Source: Georhizobium profundi
GTDB taxonomy: Bacteria > Pseudomonadota > Alphaproteobacteria > Rhizobiales > Rhizobiaceae
Direction of reading: 5' to 3'
NCBI RefSeq assembly: GCF_003952725.1
Contig: NZ_CP032509.1
Span: 1,016,001-1,080,000, forward strand
DNA length: 64,000 nucleotides
Position numbers and translations under genes: made by a program. This document shows positions 46,251 to 62,136 of this stretch, in pieces. How positions within the stretch are numbered: position 1 is the first letter of the stretch; each line of letters begins with the position of its first letter. Below the pieces are notes generated by a model, which saw only the letters and a list, made by a program, of their open reading frames with translations, had not been told where the DNA came from and searched no databases.

Positions 46251-47318
46251 TTACCAGACCGGCTGGAGGCGGCTTGCCTCCGGCAGTGCATTTTCCTTCA
46301 CCGGCAAAGCGTAGAGGCGGACGAAGATCGCCCCGGCGCGTGCAATCAGCATGGCGCGCGAAGCTTTCGCCCTCACGCCCTGTTTGCCGTTGAGGTCGTT
46401 CAGCTTGGCGTTGATGACGCTGAGCTTTTCCAGGCCGCGCGCGAATTTCGGATTGTCGATGTCGAGCACCAGCGGAAACACCTGGCGCGTGATCTCGCTC
46501 GTCAGGTGGAAGACGCGGTAGTCGTACTCGACCGGATCGATGCCGAGCGCTTTGTGGAATTCCGGGCGTGCCTGATCGCGGACATACATCGTGGCGAATA
46601 CTGCGAGCAGGAAAAAGCGCACCCAGAGCTTGTTGGTGCCGGCCAGATAATCGGGATTGGCCCGCATCAGCAACGCGAAGGCTTCACCGTGCCGGAACTC
46701 GTCGTTGCACCACTTCTCGAACCATTTGAAGATCGGGTGGAAGCGGCGCTCCGGGTGACGCTCGAGGTGCCGGTAGATGGTGATGTAGCGCGCGTAACCG
46801 ATCTTTTCGGACAGGTAGGTGGCGTAGAAGATGAATTTCGGCCGGAAGAAGGTGTATTTCTTCGCCTTCGTCAGGAAGCCGAGATTGACGCCGATGCCGA
46901 ATTCCTTGAGCGCATCGTTAATGAACCCGGCGTGGCGGGCCTCGTCGCGGCTCATCAGGCCGAACAGCTTGACGATGTCCGGGTTCTGACCGCGCTTCTT
47001 CATCTCCTTGTAGAGCACGCAGCCTGAAAATTCTGCCGTCAGCGAAGAGACGAGAAAATCCACGAACTCGTTGCGGAGACCTTCCGGCAGCGCTTCGAAA
47101 TCGATCTTGTCCCAGTTCTCGTCGCGCTTGAAATGGCCCTTGTTGGGATCGGCTTCCATTTCGGCGATGAGGGCATCCCACTCGCGGCGCACGGGCTCGA
47201 CATTGGTGCGGTCGAGCTCCGCGAAATCGGTCGTGTAGAAGCGCGGCGAGAGCATGGTGGTTTCGGTCGCCATGCCCGTCGTGTCGCGCGACTGGAGAGA
47301 GAGTGTTTCGATGGTCAT
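46251..47318 (-). CDS. acsF: Mg-protoporphyrin IX monomethyl ester (oxidative) cyclase, O2-dependent
   Basis: A 355-residue ferritin-like di-iron enzyme that forms ring E with O2. The di-iron ligands are visible in [23 protein letters not shown] and [15 protein letters not shown] at 47318 has AGGAG upstream and overlaps the preceding gene (ATGA). A start at 47390 would add 24 odd residues. No radical-SAM BchE is seen in the window, so pigment synthesis here looks aerobic. Confidence 0.97.
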   Translation of the reverse strand: MTIETLSLQSRDTTGMATETTMLSPRFYTTDFAELDRTNVEPVRREWDALIAEMEADPNKGHFKRDENWDKIDFEALPEGLRNEFVDFLVSSLTAEFSGCVLYKEMKKRGQNPDIVKLFGLMSRDEARHAGFINDALKEFGIGVNLGFLTKAKKYTFFRPKFIFYATYLSEKIGYARYITIYRHLERHPERRFHPIFKWFEKWCNDEFRHGEAFALLMRANPDYLAGTNKLWVRFFLLAVFATMYVRDQARPEFHKALGIDPVEYDYRVFHLTSEITRQVFPLVLDIDNPKFARGLEKLSVINAKLNDLNGKQGVRAKASRAMLIARAGAIFVRLYALPVKENALPEASRLQPVW

Positions 47319-47623
47319 AGCCGTTCTCCTGACGAGAAGCTGAATTCCAAGAGTTCCATAAATTCGAAGTCGCCGGTCATGCGCACCCAAAGCTTCTCCG
47401 GGGAGGATGCCTTGGTCACCGTTGCCATGCGGTTGAAGATGGCCGTTTCACCATAGGGCACGGCGATCTCCGGGCCGTGGACATGCACGCTGTCGCCTGG
47501 CTCGATTTCGATGTCACCGGACAATTCCATGTGCGCGTGTAGGCTTTCGAAAGTGTGGCACACCTCGATGCGGCAGGGCAGGTCGATCCGGGTGCGCGTG
47601 AGCGTGAGCTTTTCCATCATCAT
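47315..47623 (-). CDS. Conserved PGC protein between puhC and acsF, function unknown
   Basis: A 102-residue soluble protein starting [20 protein letters not shown]. It is beta-rich with two phrases that stand out, [17 protein letters not shown] and [20 protein letters not shown]. No helix or signal. It overlaps puhC (4 nt) and acsF (4 nt), so it is strictly coupled. I recall a small unnamed gene at this place in other alphaproteobacterial PGCs. The tight coupling with acsF suggests help for the cyclase, which is known to need auxiliary proteins, but this is inference. Confidence 0.82.
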   Translation of the reverse strand: MMMEKLTLTRTRIDLPCRIEVCHTFESLHAHMELSGDIEIEPGDSVHVHGPEIAVPYGETAIFNRMATVTKASSPEKLWVRMTGDFEFMELLEFSFSSGERL

Positions 47624-48120
47624 GGTCGTTCTCCCTGAGAAGTGTTCGGCAGTGCCGCGGCGAGTTTCCGGTCGTCTAGGAAGCGCTCGAAGGCGGCCCG
47701 ATTCGTCTGGCCGAAGGCATCCAGCGCGACGAGCCGGCCGGTTGCCGGATCGGAGAGGAGCACATGGCCGTCCTGCGTGCGCTCAAGCGCGAAGGGGAGG
47801 TCGTCGGAGATGTCGCGGCGTTTGCGCTCGTTGGCAAGCCCGCGCATCGTGGCGCGCAGGAAGCCGCCTTCGCCGGGCTTTACGCGCTGCAGCACATGTC
47901 CGGTGCGGGCATCGATCACATCAACAGCGCCATCGCTGCGATCGGCGAACGAGAGCTGTACCGCGGCGACCGTGTGGGCCGGCCGATCGATCGCGCCCAG
48001 GCCGAACCCGCCGACCGCAGCAAAGCCGATCGACAACACCATAACCGCGATCATCCAGGCGAGCGGGCTCGCATAGATGCGTTGCTGGCCGGGCTTTGAC
48101 ATGAGGTTGATCGGCGCCAT
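47620..48120 (-). CDS. puhC: PuhC, RC-LH1 assembly protein
   Basis: A 166-residue protein with one N-terminal helix (about residues 22-43, WMIAVMVLSIGFAAVGGFGL) and a periplasmic beta-rich domain with DARTGHVLQRVKPGEGGFLR and LSDPATGRLVALDAFGQ. PuhC aids assembly of the RC-LH1 complex. ATG at 48120 has AAGGGG upstream, within the puhB end; upstream in-frame starts lie deep in puhB. It precedes the 102-residue gene. Confidence 0.9.
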   Translation of the reverse strand: MAPINLMSKPGQQRIYASPLAWMIAVMVLSIGFAAVGGFGLGAIDRPAHTVAAVQLSFADRSDGAVDVIDARTGHVLQRVKPGEGGFLRATMRGLANERKRRDISDDLPFALERTQDGHVLLSDPATGRLVALDAFGQTNRAAFERFLDDRKLAAALPNTSQGERP

Positions 48121-48124
48121 CAGC

Positions 48125-48805
48125 TTAGCCCCTTGCCGTTGCGGGCTGTGGCGCCTGTTGGGCGGGCCGCTCAACGTTCGAGACGAGTGTGAAGCGCGGC
48201 TGAACCTGGCCAGCGTCGGCGGCGAGCGCACGGGCAACGTGCTTGGCCACGACATCCGCATCTGCGACGGCACGCAGCATCGGCTGGGGATCGCGCAGCG
48301 ACAACGGGCGCACATGCGGCCAGAGGAGGAGCCAGGCGATCCGATCCGGACGCGCGACCTTCAAAGCGATATTGCCTGCGCCGGATTTCGTCAGTGGCCG
48401 CACAGCGGCACTCTCGATGCGCGCGAAGGGAATGTTGAGCGTGACGGGAAGCGCGAGGCCCGAGCGGATCAGCAGGCGCTTGCTCGTCAGTGTGTAGATC
48501 GTGGTCCGCGCATAGGCATAGCCGAGACCGAGCAGGATGCCGATGCCGGCGAGCGACACTGGCACCATCCAGGCGGAATGGATCAGGGCGGCGGTGACGC
48601 CAAGACCATCATAGAGTGCCGTCACGAAGCGCCAGGCAAGCAGAAGCCCGAAGTAGATCGCCACGGCGCGCAGGTGAAAGGCATCCCTTGCAAGCGTGCG
48701 CCAGTCCGGCGAGCCCTGCCAGAGAAGCGTCTCGTTCTGGGGCAAGGCTTCGGGCAGTCCAGGGGCGTGGTCGAACGCGAAATCGTCGTGGGAGACAGCG
48801 CTCAT
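48125..48805 (-). CDS. puhB: PuhB, photosynthetic complex assembly protein (PH-like domain)
   Basis: A 226-residue protein with two or three membrane helices (about 47-60 and 73-100) and a cytoplasmic PH-like part: TTIYTLTSKRLLIRSGLALP, then ARIESAAVRPL and GAGNIALKVARPDRIAW. PuhB is a reaction-centre assembly factor. Its ATG overlaps the puhA stop by 4 nt. Confidence 0.92.
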   Translation of the reverse strand: MSAVSHDDFAFDHAPGLPEALPQNETLLWQGSPDWRTLARDAFHLRAVAIYFGLLLAWRFVTALYDGLGVTAALIHSAWMVPVSLAGIGILLGLGYAYARTTIYTLTSKRLLIRSGLALPVTLNIPFARIESAAVRPLTKSGAGNIALKVARPDRIAWLLLWPHVRPLSLRDPQPMLRAVADADVVAKHVARALAADAGQVQPRFTLVSNVERPAQQAPQPATARG

Positions 48806-49572
48806 ATCAGTGGCTCCAGACGCTCGGGTATCGCGTAGAGATGGCCTCCCGCGAAATACGCCATGATCTTGTCTTCCTCGAGCAGCGTGATCCGGTCCAT
48901 TGCTTTGAGACCCGGCACGTCTGCGAATTGGGCAGATGTCAGCGACTTCACGTCGACCTGCGTTTTCTTGATGCGTGCGAGATTGTGCGGAACGAGCACG
49001 TGGCGCCCGCCCGTCAGTTCCACCTCGAGATAGCGGACCATATGCTCGGCCCGATCGACCCAGAGATCGGTGACGGTGGCCACCTGCCGACGGTCGACGG
49101 CAATCACCGGCAGGCCGCGGGGATCGAAATCGCCCGTCGCGATCATGAAATGGGTGTCGCTCGACCAGGGCACGATGCGCAGGCGGCCATCATGCGTCAT
49201 GTCTGGGCGATCATCACGCTCCGCCCAGGCGGCCGGGCCGACGCCGTCGATGAGAGGATTTCCCGTTGGCGTCAGAGGCGCGCCGGGCCAGGGCGCCAGT
49301 CGGGCTGCGGCGATCGGGCGGTTGTCACGCTTGTTGTTGGGCACGGTGTAGGGGCCGGCACCGTGGGGGCGGAAGAAGGTCTTCGGCTCCGCCATCAACA
49401 ACTCATTTGGTCGATGGATCTCGCCGGTGGGATCACGCTCGAGCGGATAGCCCTCGCGACGATCTTCGCGACGGATGTAGAAGATGAGGCCGGCGAAGAA
49501 GAGCCAGAAGGCGTAAAGCGCCAGCTGAGCGACGTCCATGTAGCCTGTGATTGCGCCGATTTCCATTGCCAT
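48802..49572 (-). CDS. puhA: Photosynthetic reaction centre subunit H
   Basis: A 256-residue subunit with one N-terminal helix (LALYAFWLFFAGLIFYI) followed by RREDRREGYPLE, the H-subunit signature, and a cytoplasmic beta-barrel (LPVIAVDRRQVATVTDLWVD, NLARIKKTQVDVKSLTSAQF). It caps the L/M dimer and helps proton transfer to QB. ATG at 49572 has GAGG 6 nt upstream; ATG at 49566 is also possible. The gene lies 20 bp after lhaA. Confidence 0.96.
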   Translation of the reverse strand: MAMEIGAITGYMDVAQLALYAFWLFFAGLIFYIRREDRREGYPLERDPTGEIHRPNELLMAEPKTFFRPHGAGPYTVPNNKRDNRPIAAARLAPWPGAPLTPTGNPLIDGVGPAAWAERDDRPDMTHDGRLRIVPWSSDTHFMIATGDFDPRGLPVIAVDRRQVATVTDLWVDRAEHMVRYLEVELTGGRHVLVPHNLARIKKTQVDVKSLTSAQFADVPGLKAMDRITLLEEDKIMAYFAGGHLYAIPERLEPLI

Positions 49573-49592
49573 GTCCTTCCTCAATCCCCGAG

Positions 49593-51026
49593 CTAGTTGG
49601 GGAATTCCATCATGCCGAAGCGTTCGCGCGGTGTGCCGACCCGAGGGCCCGGGTATCGGGCAAGCGGGCCGATCGCGATGAGCGTGGCGAAGAGCAGTCC
49701 AATTTCGATGTGGTAGACGACGCCGTAGCCGGCCGAGACCTGGTCGAACACCGAGCCTTGCGCGGCAAGATGGGTGACGCCGTCGCGGATAAGGCCGCCA
49801 GCCGCGATACCGAGCCCCATGGAAGTGGCCTGCACCGCGCCCCAAGCGCCAAGCGCAATACCACTGTCGCCATTGTCGGAGAGGTCCATGGCTGCGGTGA
49901 GCATGCTAACCGCAAAAAGCCCGCCACCGAGCCCGATCAACGCCGTGCCGAGACGGAAGATCATGGCCGAGTCCAGCGGTGCCGCGATGATGACGAGCGA
50001 GAAGGCCGGAACGCCGACCAGTGTACCGATGGCTGCGAGGCGATAGGCGTTGAAGCCTGATGACAAAAGACGCGCAGCGATGGCGAGACCGACCAGCGTA
50101 CCGGTTGCGAGAATGGCCGTGAGCATCGTCGTGGCGCCGACCGGCAAGGCCAGCACCTGCCCGCCATAGGGCTCGAGCAGCACATCCTGCATGGAAAATG
50201 CGGCCGTTCCCAAAGCTAGCGCGGCGAGAAGTCGTCCCGAGCGGCCAGACGCCATGTACGACGCCCAGGCTTCGGCAAAGGCCGGGCGGGGGCGGTTATG
50301 GCGCGTGCGTACCGGATCACGGCCTTCCTGCTTCCAGAGCGCGATCACGTTCAGCGCCATCGTGACCATCGCGGCGCCCTGCACGACCTGGATCAGCCGG
50401 AGATGCGAATAGTCGGCGAGCAGGGCGGAGAAGACGATCGCGGATATGAGCATGCCGACCAAGAGGAAAACATAAAGCAGCGCGACGACCCGCGGCCGGT
50501 TTTTCGGTTCTGCGAGATCGCAGGCAAGTGCGAGGCCTGCGGTCTGCGTCATGTGCATGCCGGCGCCGACCAGCAGGAACGCGAGCGCGGCGCCGATCTG
50601 CCCGCCCAGCGGCCCGTAATGGCCATCACCTGAGAGCAAGAGGAGCGCGAAGGGCATGATGGCCAGGCCGCCGAACTGAAGCAGCGTGCCCATCCAGATG
50701 AAGGGAACCCGGCGCCAGCCGAGATAGGAGCGATAGGTATCGGAGCGGTGGCCGATGAGCGCACGAAGGGGCGCGGCCACGATCGGCAGTGCCACCATGA
50801 GCGCAACCAACGCGGCCGGCACGTTGAGCTCGACGATCATGACGCGGTTCAAGGTGCCGGTCAGCAGCACCATGGCCATGCCGACGGAAACCTGAAAAAG
50901 CGAAAGGCGGAGCAGTCGTGTAAGCGGCAGCCCGGGGCTCGCGGCATCGGCGAACGGCAGGAAGCGTGTCCCCACCGAGCGCCAAAGCAACGCCGCTCCC
51001 GTCTTGTGGCTGCGCGCAGTACTCAT
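49593..51026 (-). CDS. lhaA: LhaA, LH1 assembly factor (BCD family MFS protein)
   Basis: A 477-residue, twelve-helix member of the bacteriochlorophyll-delivery MFS family (PucC/LhaA). Family phrases: GTLNRVMIVELNVPAALVAL, GHRSDTYRSYLGWRRVPFIW, MTQTAGLALACDLAEPKNRP and AFSMQDVLLEPYGG. LhaA assists LH1 assembly, perhaps by handing over pigment. ATG overlaps the bchM stop (ATGA). It is related to the truncated gene at the right edge. Confidence 0.94.
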   Translation of the reverse strand: MSTARSHKTGAALLWRSVGTRFLPFADAASPGLPLTRLLRLSLFQVSVGMAMVLLTGTLNRVMIVELNVPAALVALMVALPIVAAPLRALIGHRSDTYRSYLGWRRVPFIWMGTLLQFGGLAIMPFALLLLSGDGHYGPLGGQIGAALAFLLVGAGMHMTQTAGLALACDLAEPKNRPRVVALLYVFLLVGMLISAIVFSALLADYSHLRLIQVVQGAAMVTMALNVIALWKQEGRDPVRTRHNRPRPAFAEAWASYMASGRSGRLLAALALGTAAFSMQDVLLEPYGGQVLALPVGATTMLTAILATGTLVGLAIAARLLSSGFNAYRLAAIGTLVGVPAFSLVIIAAPLDSAMIFRLGTALIGLGGGLFAVSMLTAAMDLSDNGDSGIALGAWGAVQATSMGLGIAAGGLIRDGVTHLAAQGSVFDQVSAGYGVVYHIEIGLLFATLIAIGPLARYPGPRVGTPRERFGMMEFPN

Positions 51027-51723
51027 CGCCGCATCAACTCCAGAAGTTCGGAGGTGTAGAAGCCGTGGCTGACGCGGCTGCGATCATAGGCCTGCCAGTC
51101 GATCAGCGCCGGAGACTCCGCGATCTGCGCCGCTATGGCTTCGGGTGATGTCGGCGTGACGGACGGTGCGCGGCTGCGCTTTGGGAACAGGCGGCCGGTC
51201 AGGTGCATCGCGGCGAGCAGCGGCGTGCGCGGCACATAGGTGAAGAGCAGTGTGTGACGCGTGCGGGCACCGAGACGCGCGAGCGCCTCCACGGCATCCG
51301 GCGTGCTGTAGTGGATGAGCGAATCCATCGCCACCACGGCGTCGAACGGGCCGAGTTCGCTGTCCAGCATGTCGCCATGACGGAACTCGATTGCGCCGTC
51401 ACGACAATCGGCCGGAAGGTTCTCTTGCGCGTAGGCGATCGTTTCGGGCGAAAGGTCGACGCCGACCACGCTTGCGCCGCGCCGCGCCAGAGCGACGCTG
51501 ATTGCGCCGGTGCCGCAGCCTGCATCAAGGATGCGCCAGCCCTGCAAGTCGGAAGGCAGGCGCGACAGGATCGTCTCCCGCATCTGGCTGCGGCCCGCGC
51601 GCACGCTGTCGCGAATGCGGCCAAGCGGCGAGCCCCCTGCGAAACGCTTCCAGGCATCGAGCGCGGTCGAGTCGAAATAGGTGCGGACCTCGTCGCGCCG
51701 GGCTTTGTAGGTCGGGCTCTCCA

Positions 51724-51724
<1 letters not shown>
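51023..51724 (-). CDS. bchM: Mg-protoporphyrin IX methyltransferase
   Basis: A 233-residue SAM methyltransferase. Motif I is ILDAGCGTGAISVALARRGA followed by VVGVDLSPETI, and motif II region GPFDAVVAMDSLIHY. It methylates the C13 propionate of Mg-protoporphyrin before AcsF. The start is GTG-ATG (51727/51724), overlapping the bchL stop; ATG is used here. Confidence 0.96.
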
Positions 51725-56292
<4,568 letters not shown>

Positions 56293-56318
<26 letters not shown>

Positions 56319-57821
56319 CGTAGAGCGTCTCGATTGTGATGGTGGACAGACCGTGGTCTGCGGCGAAACGTTCTGTGTTGCGGCGGGCCTTTCCGCGTAC
56401 GAAGAAGGGGATCTTTTTCAGTTCGCTTTCGGCTTCCTGGGCCCAATTGGGAGCACCCTGGGCGACGATCTGCGGTGCTTCCGGCTCGACGGTTTTCTGG
56501 CTTGCGGGAGCAAGGTGCGAAGGGTTGGCGCCGTCGTGAAACTCAAAGTCGTCGCGGAACATGCCGAGGAGATGTTCCTCCAGGCCCATCATCAGCGGGT
56601 GGACCCAGCTGTCGAAAATGACGTTAGCGCCTTCGGGACCCATCTGCGGCGAGTAACGAGCTGGGAAATCCTGCACGTGCACCGGTGATGAGATAACCGC
56701 GCAAGGCACCTTCAGCCGTTTGGCGACATGGCGCTCCATCTGCGTGCCGAGCACGAGTTCCGGCTGCGCCGCGATGATGGCATCCTCGACTTCCAGATGA
56801 TCGTCGGTGATCAGTGCGTCGAGGCCGTAAGTCTTCGCGGCAGCACGGACGTCGCGGGCGAATTCGCGCGTGTAGGTGCCGAGACCGCAAACGGTGAAGC
56901 CGAGCTCGTCGCGGGCGATACGGGCAGCAGCAATGGCGTGCGTCGCATCTCCGAAGATGAAGACGCGCTTGCCGGTGAGATAATTGCTATCGATCGAGGC
57001 AGCGTACCACGGTGCCCGCGATTGGATCTTGGCGAGCGCAGCCTCGACGTCGAGACCTGCCATTTGCGCCACTTCTGCAACGAAATCGCGGCAAGCGCCG
57101 CTGCCGATAGGAACCGTCTTCGTGAAGGGCTGGCCGTGACGCTCCTTCAGAAAACTCGCGCTCGTCGCGGCGATCTCGGGGTAGAGCACCACGTTGAAAG
57201 CCGCCTGCGGAAGCCGGGTCAAATCGTGCACGGAGGCGCCGAGCGGGGCGACCACATTGACCGTCACGCCGATCGAGACCAGCAGCCGGCAGATTTCCTC
57301 GACGTCGTCGCGATGGCGGAAGCCGAGTGCGGTCGGGCCAAGGATGTTGCAGCTGGCCGGATTGCGGCCCTCGGGCGTCGGGCCGGCGGCGAAGCTTCGG
57401 ACGAGGCGATAGAGGGTTTCCGCCGCGCCCCAGTTTTCCTTCTTTTGGTAGGAGGGCAGTTCCAGCGCCACGACGGGAATTGAAAGGCCGAGGGCCGCGG
57501 CAAGCCCGCCCGGATCGTCCTGCAGAAGTTCTGCAGTGCAGGAGGCGCCGACGATCATGGCGTCCGGCTTGAAGCGCGCTTCGGCGTCGGCGCAGGCGGT
57601 CTTGAAGATCGCTGCGGTGTCGGCGCCGAGATCGCGCGCCTGGAAGGTGGTGTATGTAACCGGCGGACGTTTGGCATCGCGCTCGATCATCGTGAACAGC
57701 AGATCGGCGTAGGTGTCGCCCTGCGGCGCATGCAGCACGTAATGAAGCCCGCGCATGGCGGTTGCTATCCGCATCGCGCCGACATGGGGTGGTCCTTCAT
57801 ATGTCCACATCGCAAGCTGCA

Positions 57822-57822
<1 letters not shown>
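56293..57822 (-). CDS. bchB: Light-independent protochlorophyllide reductase subunit B
   Basis: A 509-residue nitrogenase-like subunit starting [18 protein letters not shown]. With ATG at 57822 the unusual Asp cluster ligand is Asp36 in [12 protein letters not shown], exactly the position known for BchB, which supports this start over GTG at 57825. Further blocks are [19 protein letters not shown] and [13 protein letters not shown]. The C-terminal domain (about 450-509) ends with the active-site cap region. Confidence 0.97.
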
Positions 57823-59638
<1,816 letters not shown>

Positions 59639-59704
59639 GCGCCTTGCCTCCTGCTGCACTGAACTGCAGCTGTTGAATGGAGAGTACCGCCGCGCAAAGG
59701 CATG

Positions 59705-59738
59705 TGTCAACTAAACATGACGTACATCTAGATTTACA
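59705..59738. promoter_or_regulatory. Two degenerate, overlapping PpsR-type sites between bchF and ppaA
   Basis: TGTCAACTAAACATGACG (59705-59722) and CGTACATCTAGATTTACA (59721-59738) each fit TGT-N12-ACA with one mismatch, and the mismatched triplets overlap by two bases. They lie in an AT-rich block about 65 bp before bchF and 126 bp before ppaA. Confidence 0.5.
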
Positions 59739-59863
59739 ATGTGCTGCAATTGGGTCATGCTCCAATGACACTGATGATGTGCCGGCGCCGGAGCGACCGA
59801 CGCCCTTCTTTGGTGCCCGATCAACACCAGTCATGGCGATGGGGTCGTCGAGCGAGGTGGCCC

Positions 59864-60643
59864 ATGAGCGATACTGCACATCGTATCCAAGCGGTCGGCC
59901 TGGACAGTCGGCCTGCCGATTACCTGCGGCAGATCGGTGCGCAACGCCCATTTGCGCCGCTGCTGCCTATCGATGACATGATGATTGCGGCTTTTACCGA
60001 AACGTTGCGGGCGCCCGGCTTTTGGGCGTGCGAGAGTGCGGTGGACATTTTGCGCGACAGGTTGCAACGGCGACAAACCATTCAGGATGCGGTGTTTGCA
60101 CCAGCCGCGCGGCTTGCGGGTGCCTATTGGTCCAGCGATGTCTGGTCGTTTCTCGACGTCACGGTCGCTGTCTCAAGATTGAAGCGTCTGCTCGTGCAGG
60201 AAGTTCGGCAGCGCCATCGACCGCCCAATGTCGGCGCCCGCTCCATCCTGCTTTCCGCGGCGCCGGGTGAGACGCATGATTTCGGCCTTCATTACGTGGC
60301 GCTGGCATTCGAGCGTGCCGGTTATGCCGTCGACTTGCGGACCGGAGCCGACGAGGCCGAACTCATGGCGGCACTGGTTATGCACAGATACGATCTGGTA
60401 GGGCTGTCTCTATCTGCCGAATGCTTGCTCGACAGGTTGACATTGTTTATCGGGAACGTGCGTAACAAGGATAAGACCCGGGACGTTTTATTCCTCGTCG
60501 GAGGTAATGCGTTCGTCAGTCGCCCGGAGTACGCCGTTGGTGTCGGTGCGGACTTCTTGGCCACGGATCCCGACACGGCGGTTTATCTTGCGCAGCTGCG
60601 ATTGGGATCGCATGCGGGGCGGGAGCAAGCTTTGGCGCGGTAG
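59864..60643 (+). CDS. ppaA: PpaA/AerR, cobalamin-binding antirepressor of PpsR
   Basis: A 259-residue regulator with a C-terminal B12-binding domain (about residues 125-255). The cobalamin-type motif reads E136-x-H138-x-x-G141 followed by His143 in GETHDFGLHYVALAFERAGY, then LVGLSLSAECLLDRL and LVGGNAFVSRPE. AerR/PpaA binds light-sensitive B12 and modulates CrtJ/PpsR. ATG at 59864 has GAGGTG upstream. It is divergent from bchF and lies 22 bp before ppsR, the classical arrangement. Confidence 0.9.
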   Translation: MSDTAHRIQAVGLDSRPADYLRQIGAQRPFAPLLPIDDMMIAAFTETLRAPGFWACESAVDILRDRLQRRQTIQDAVFAPAARLAGAYWSSDVWSFLDVTVAVSRLKRLLVQEVRQRHRPPNVGARSILLSAAPGETHDFGLHYVALAFERAGYAVDLRTGADEAELMAALVMHRYDLVGLSLSAECLLDRLTLFIGNVRNKDKTRDVLFLVGGNAFVSRPEYAVGVGADFLATDPDTAVYLAQLRLGSHAGREQALAR

Positions 60644-60665
60644 GTAAAGGAACTGGACGGCCTTG

Positions 60666-62090
60666 ATGGACCATCAACCTGCCGACGAATTCAGTCGCTC
60701 CTTTACGAGCCAGCAGTCCCTGCTGGGTGATCTCGGCCCGGCTGCTATCTTGGCGATCGCCCAGACCGCATCCGACATCACGCTCGTGTTGAACGCCGAT
60801 GGCACCGTCATCGACGTCGCCTATCGCGACCGAGATCTGTCGAGATACAGGCCGGAATCCTGGGTCGGCCGGCTTTTCGCAGAGACTGTGACGCTCGAAA
60901 GCCTCGAAAAGGTCGAGGCGCTGCTCGCCGATGCCGCACGCAATTCACGCACACGAGCGCGGCAGGTCAATCATCCGGCTCCCGGGTTTCCCGATCTGCC
61001 GGTGTCCTATGCGCTTCTGAGCTTCCCGGATCAGAAAGTCCATCTCGCTCTCGGCTCGGATCTGCGCGGCGTCGCGCAAATGCAGCAAAGACTGGTGGCG
61101 GCTCAGATCGAGATGGAGCGCGACTATCGCCGGCTGCGAGATGCGGAAGCCCGGTATCGCGTGCTGTTCCAGGCGGAAGATGAAGGGCTGGTCGCCCTCG
61201 ACGGCACAAGCCTGCGCATCATCGATGCCAATGAAGCTGCGGGTCGGCTTTTCGGGCGCCCGGTTGCGAAGCTCATCGGCATGTCTTCCGTTCAGCTGCT
61301 GGCTGCAAGCGAGCCAGCCGAACTGGCGGCGACGCTTGCCGACGTGCGTGCGCGTGGGGTTTCTGAGCAGATCGTCGTCGATGCCGCCGATGGTATCGGT
61401 GCTCTCACTCTCTCCATCATTCCGTTTCGCCTTGCCGGGGCGGTGGAGCTTCTAATTCGTATCAAGCCGAGTGGAAGCCCATTGGCCGGTGAGGCCTATG
61501 GCAAGGACTTCTTCAGCGGTTTGCCCGATGGCCATGTGGTGACCGATCGGCAGGGCGTCGTGCTGGAGGCCAACCCCGCCTTTCTCGATCTCATTCGGGT
61601 GCTGAGCCCGGAAAGGGTGGTGGGAAAGTCGCTCGACAACTGGCTCGGCGTTACGGGCGTGGACGTGCAGATTATTCTGTCCAACCTGCGTGAGCACCGG
61701 GTCGTCAGCAGGTTTCAGACGATCCTGCGCGACGGTTTTGGCGGGCGGCACGATGTCGAATTGTCGGCTGGACAGATCGACGAGGCTGGCGGCACGTTCG
61801 GGTTTTCGATCAGGGAGGTTGCGGCTGCTGCTGCCGATGTCGTGCGCACAGCCGGCGAGGGCGGCTTGCCCTATCAGGTGGAGCAATTTGCGGACTTGGT
61901 CGGGCGCGTTCCCCTCAAGGATCTCGTTCGGGACACGTCCGATATCATTGAGAAAATGTGCATCGAATCCGCGCTTCGTCTCACGGGCAACAACCGCGCA
62001 TCGGCTGCCGAAATGCTGGGCTTGAGCCGCCAGAGCCTCTACATCAAGCTGCGTCGCTACAATCTCGCTGACTTCACCGGCGAGGAATGA
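60666..62090 (+). CDS. ppsR: PpsR/CrtJ transcriptional repressor of photosynthesis genes
   Basis: A 474-residue redox/light repressor: N-terminal domain, a Q-linker helix (QMQQRLVAAQIEMERDYRRL), two PAS domains (about 155-270 and 280-400), and a C-terminal Fis-type HTH (RASAAEMLGLSRQSLYIKLR). It contains one cysteine, Cys432 in EKMCIESALRL at the HTH, matching the redox Cys of Rhodobacter; the second cysteine of the classical disulfide pair is absent. ATG at 60666 is preceded by TTG, and the ribosome site is weak. Its operators occur at several places in this window, one directly after its own stop. Confidence 0.95.
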   Translation: MDHQPADEFSRSFTSQQSLLGDLGPAAILAIAQTASDITLVLNADGTVIDVAYRDRDLSRYRPESWVGRLFAETVTLESLEKVEALLADAARNSRTRARQVNHPAPGFPDLPVSYALLSFPDQKVHLALGSDLRGVAQMQQRLVAAQIEMERDYRRLRDAEARYRVLFQAEDEGLVALDGTSLRIIDANEAAGRLFGRPVAKLIGMSSVQLLAASEPAELAATLADVRARGVSEQIVVDAADGIGALTLSIIPFRLAGAVELLIRIKPSGSPLAGEAYGKDFFSGLPDGHVVTDRQGVVLEANPAFLDLIRVLSPERVVGKSLDNWLGVTGVDVQIILSNLREHRVVSRFQTILRDGFGGRHDVELSAGQIDEAGGTFGFSIREVAAAAADVVRTAGEGGLPYQVEQFADLVGRVPLKDLVRDTSDIIEKMCIESALRLTGNNRASAAEMLGLSRQSLYIKLRRYNLADFTGEE

Positions 62091-62108
62091 TGTCAATTCA
62101 AATTGACA
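62091..62108 (+). promoter_or_regulatory. PpsR/CrtJ operator upstream of bchG
   Basis: TGTCAATTCAAATTGACA is a perfect palindrome and exact TGT-N12-ACA match starting on the base after the ppsR stop. Its right arm contains TTGACA (62103-62108), with TAGCTT 17 nt downstream as a weak -10, so it probably blocks a bchG promoter. Confidence 0.87.
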
Positions 62109-62136
62109 GTATAAGCCGTCAGTCGTAGCTTTTGCT

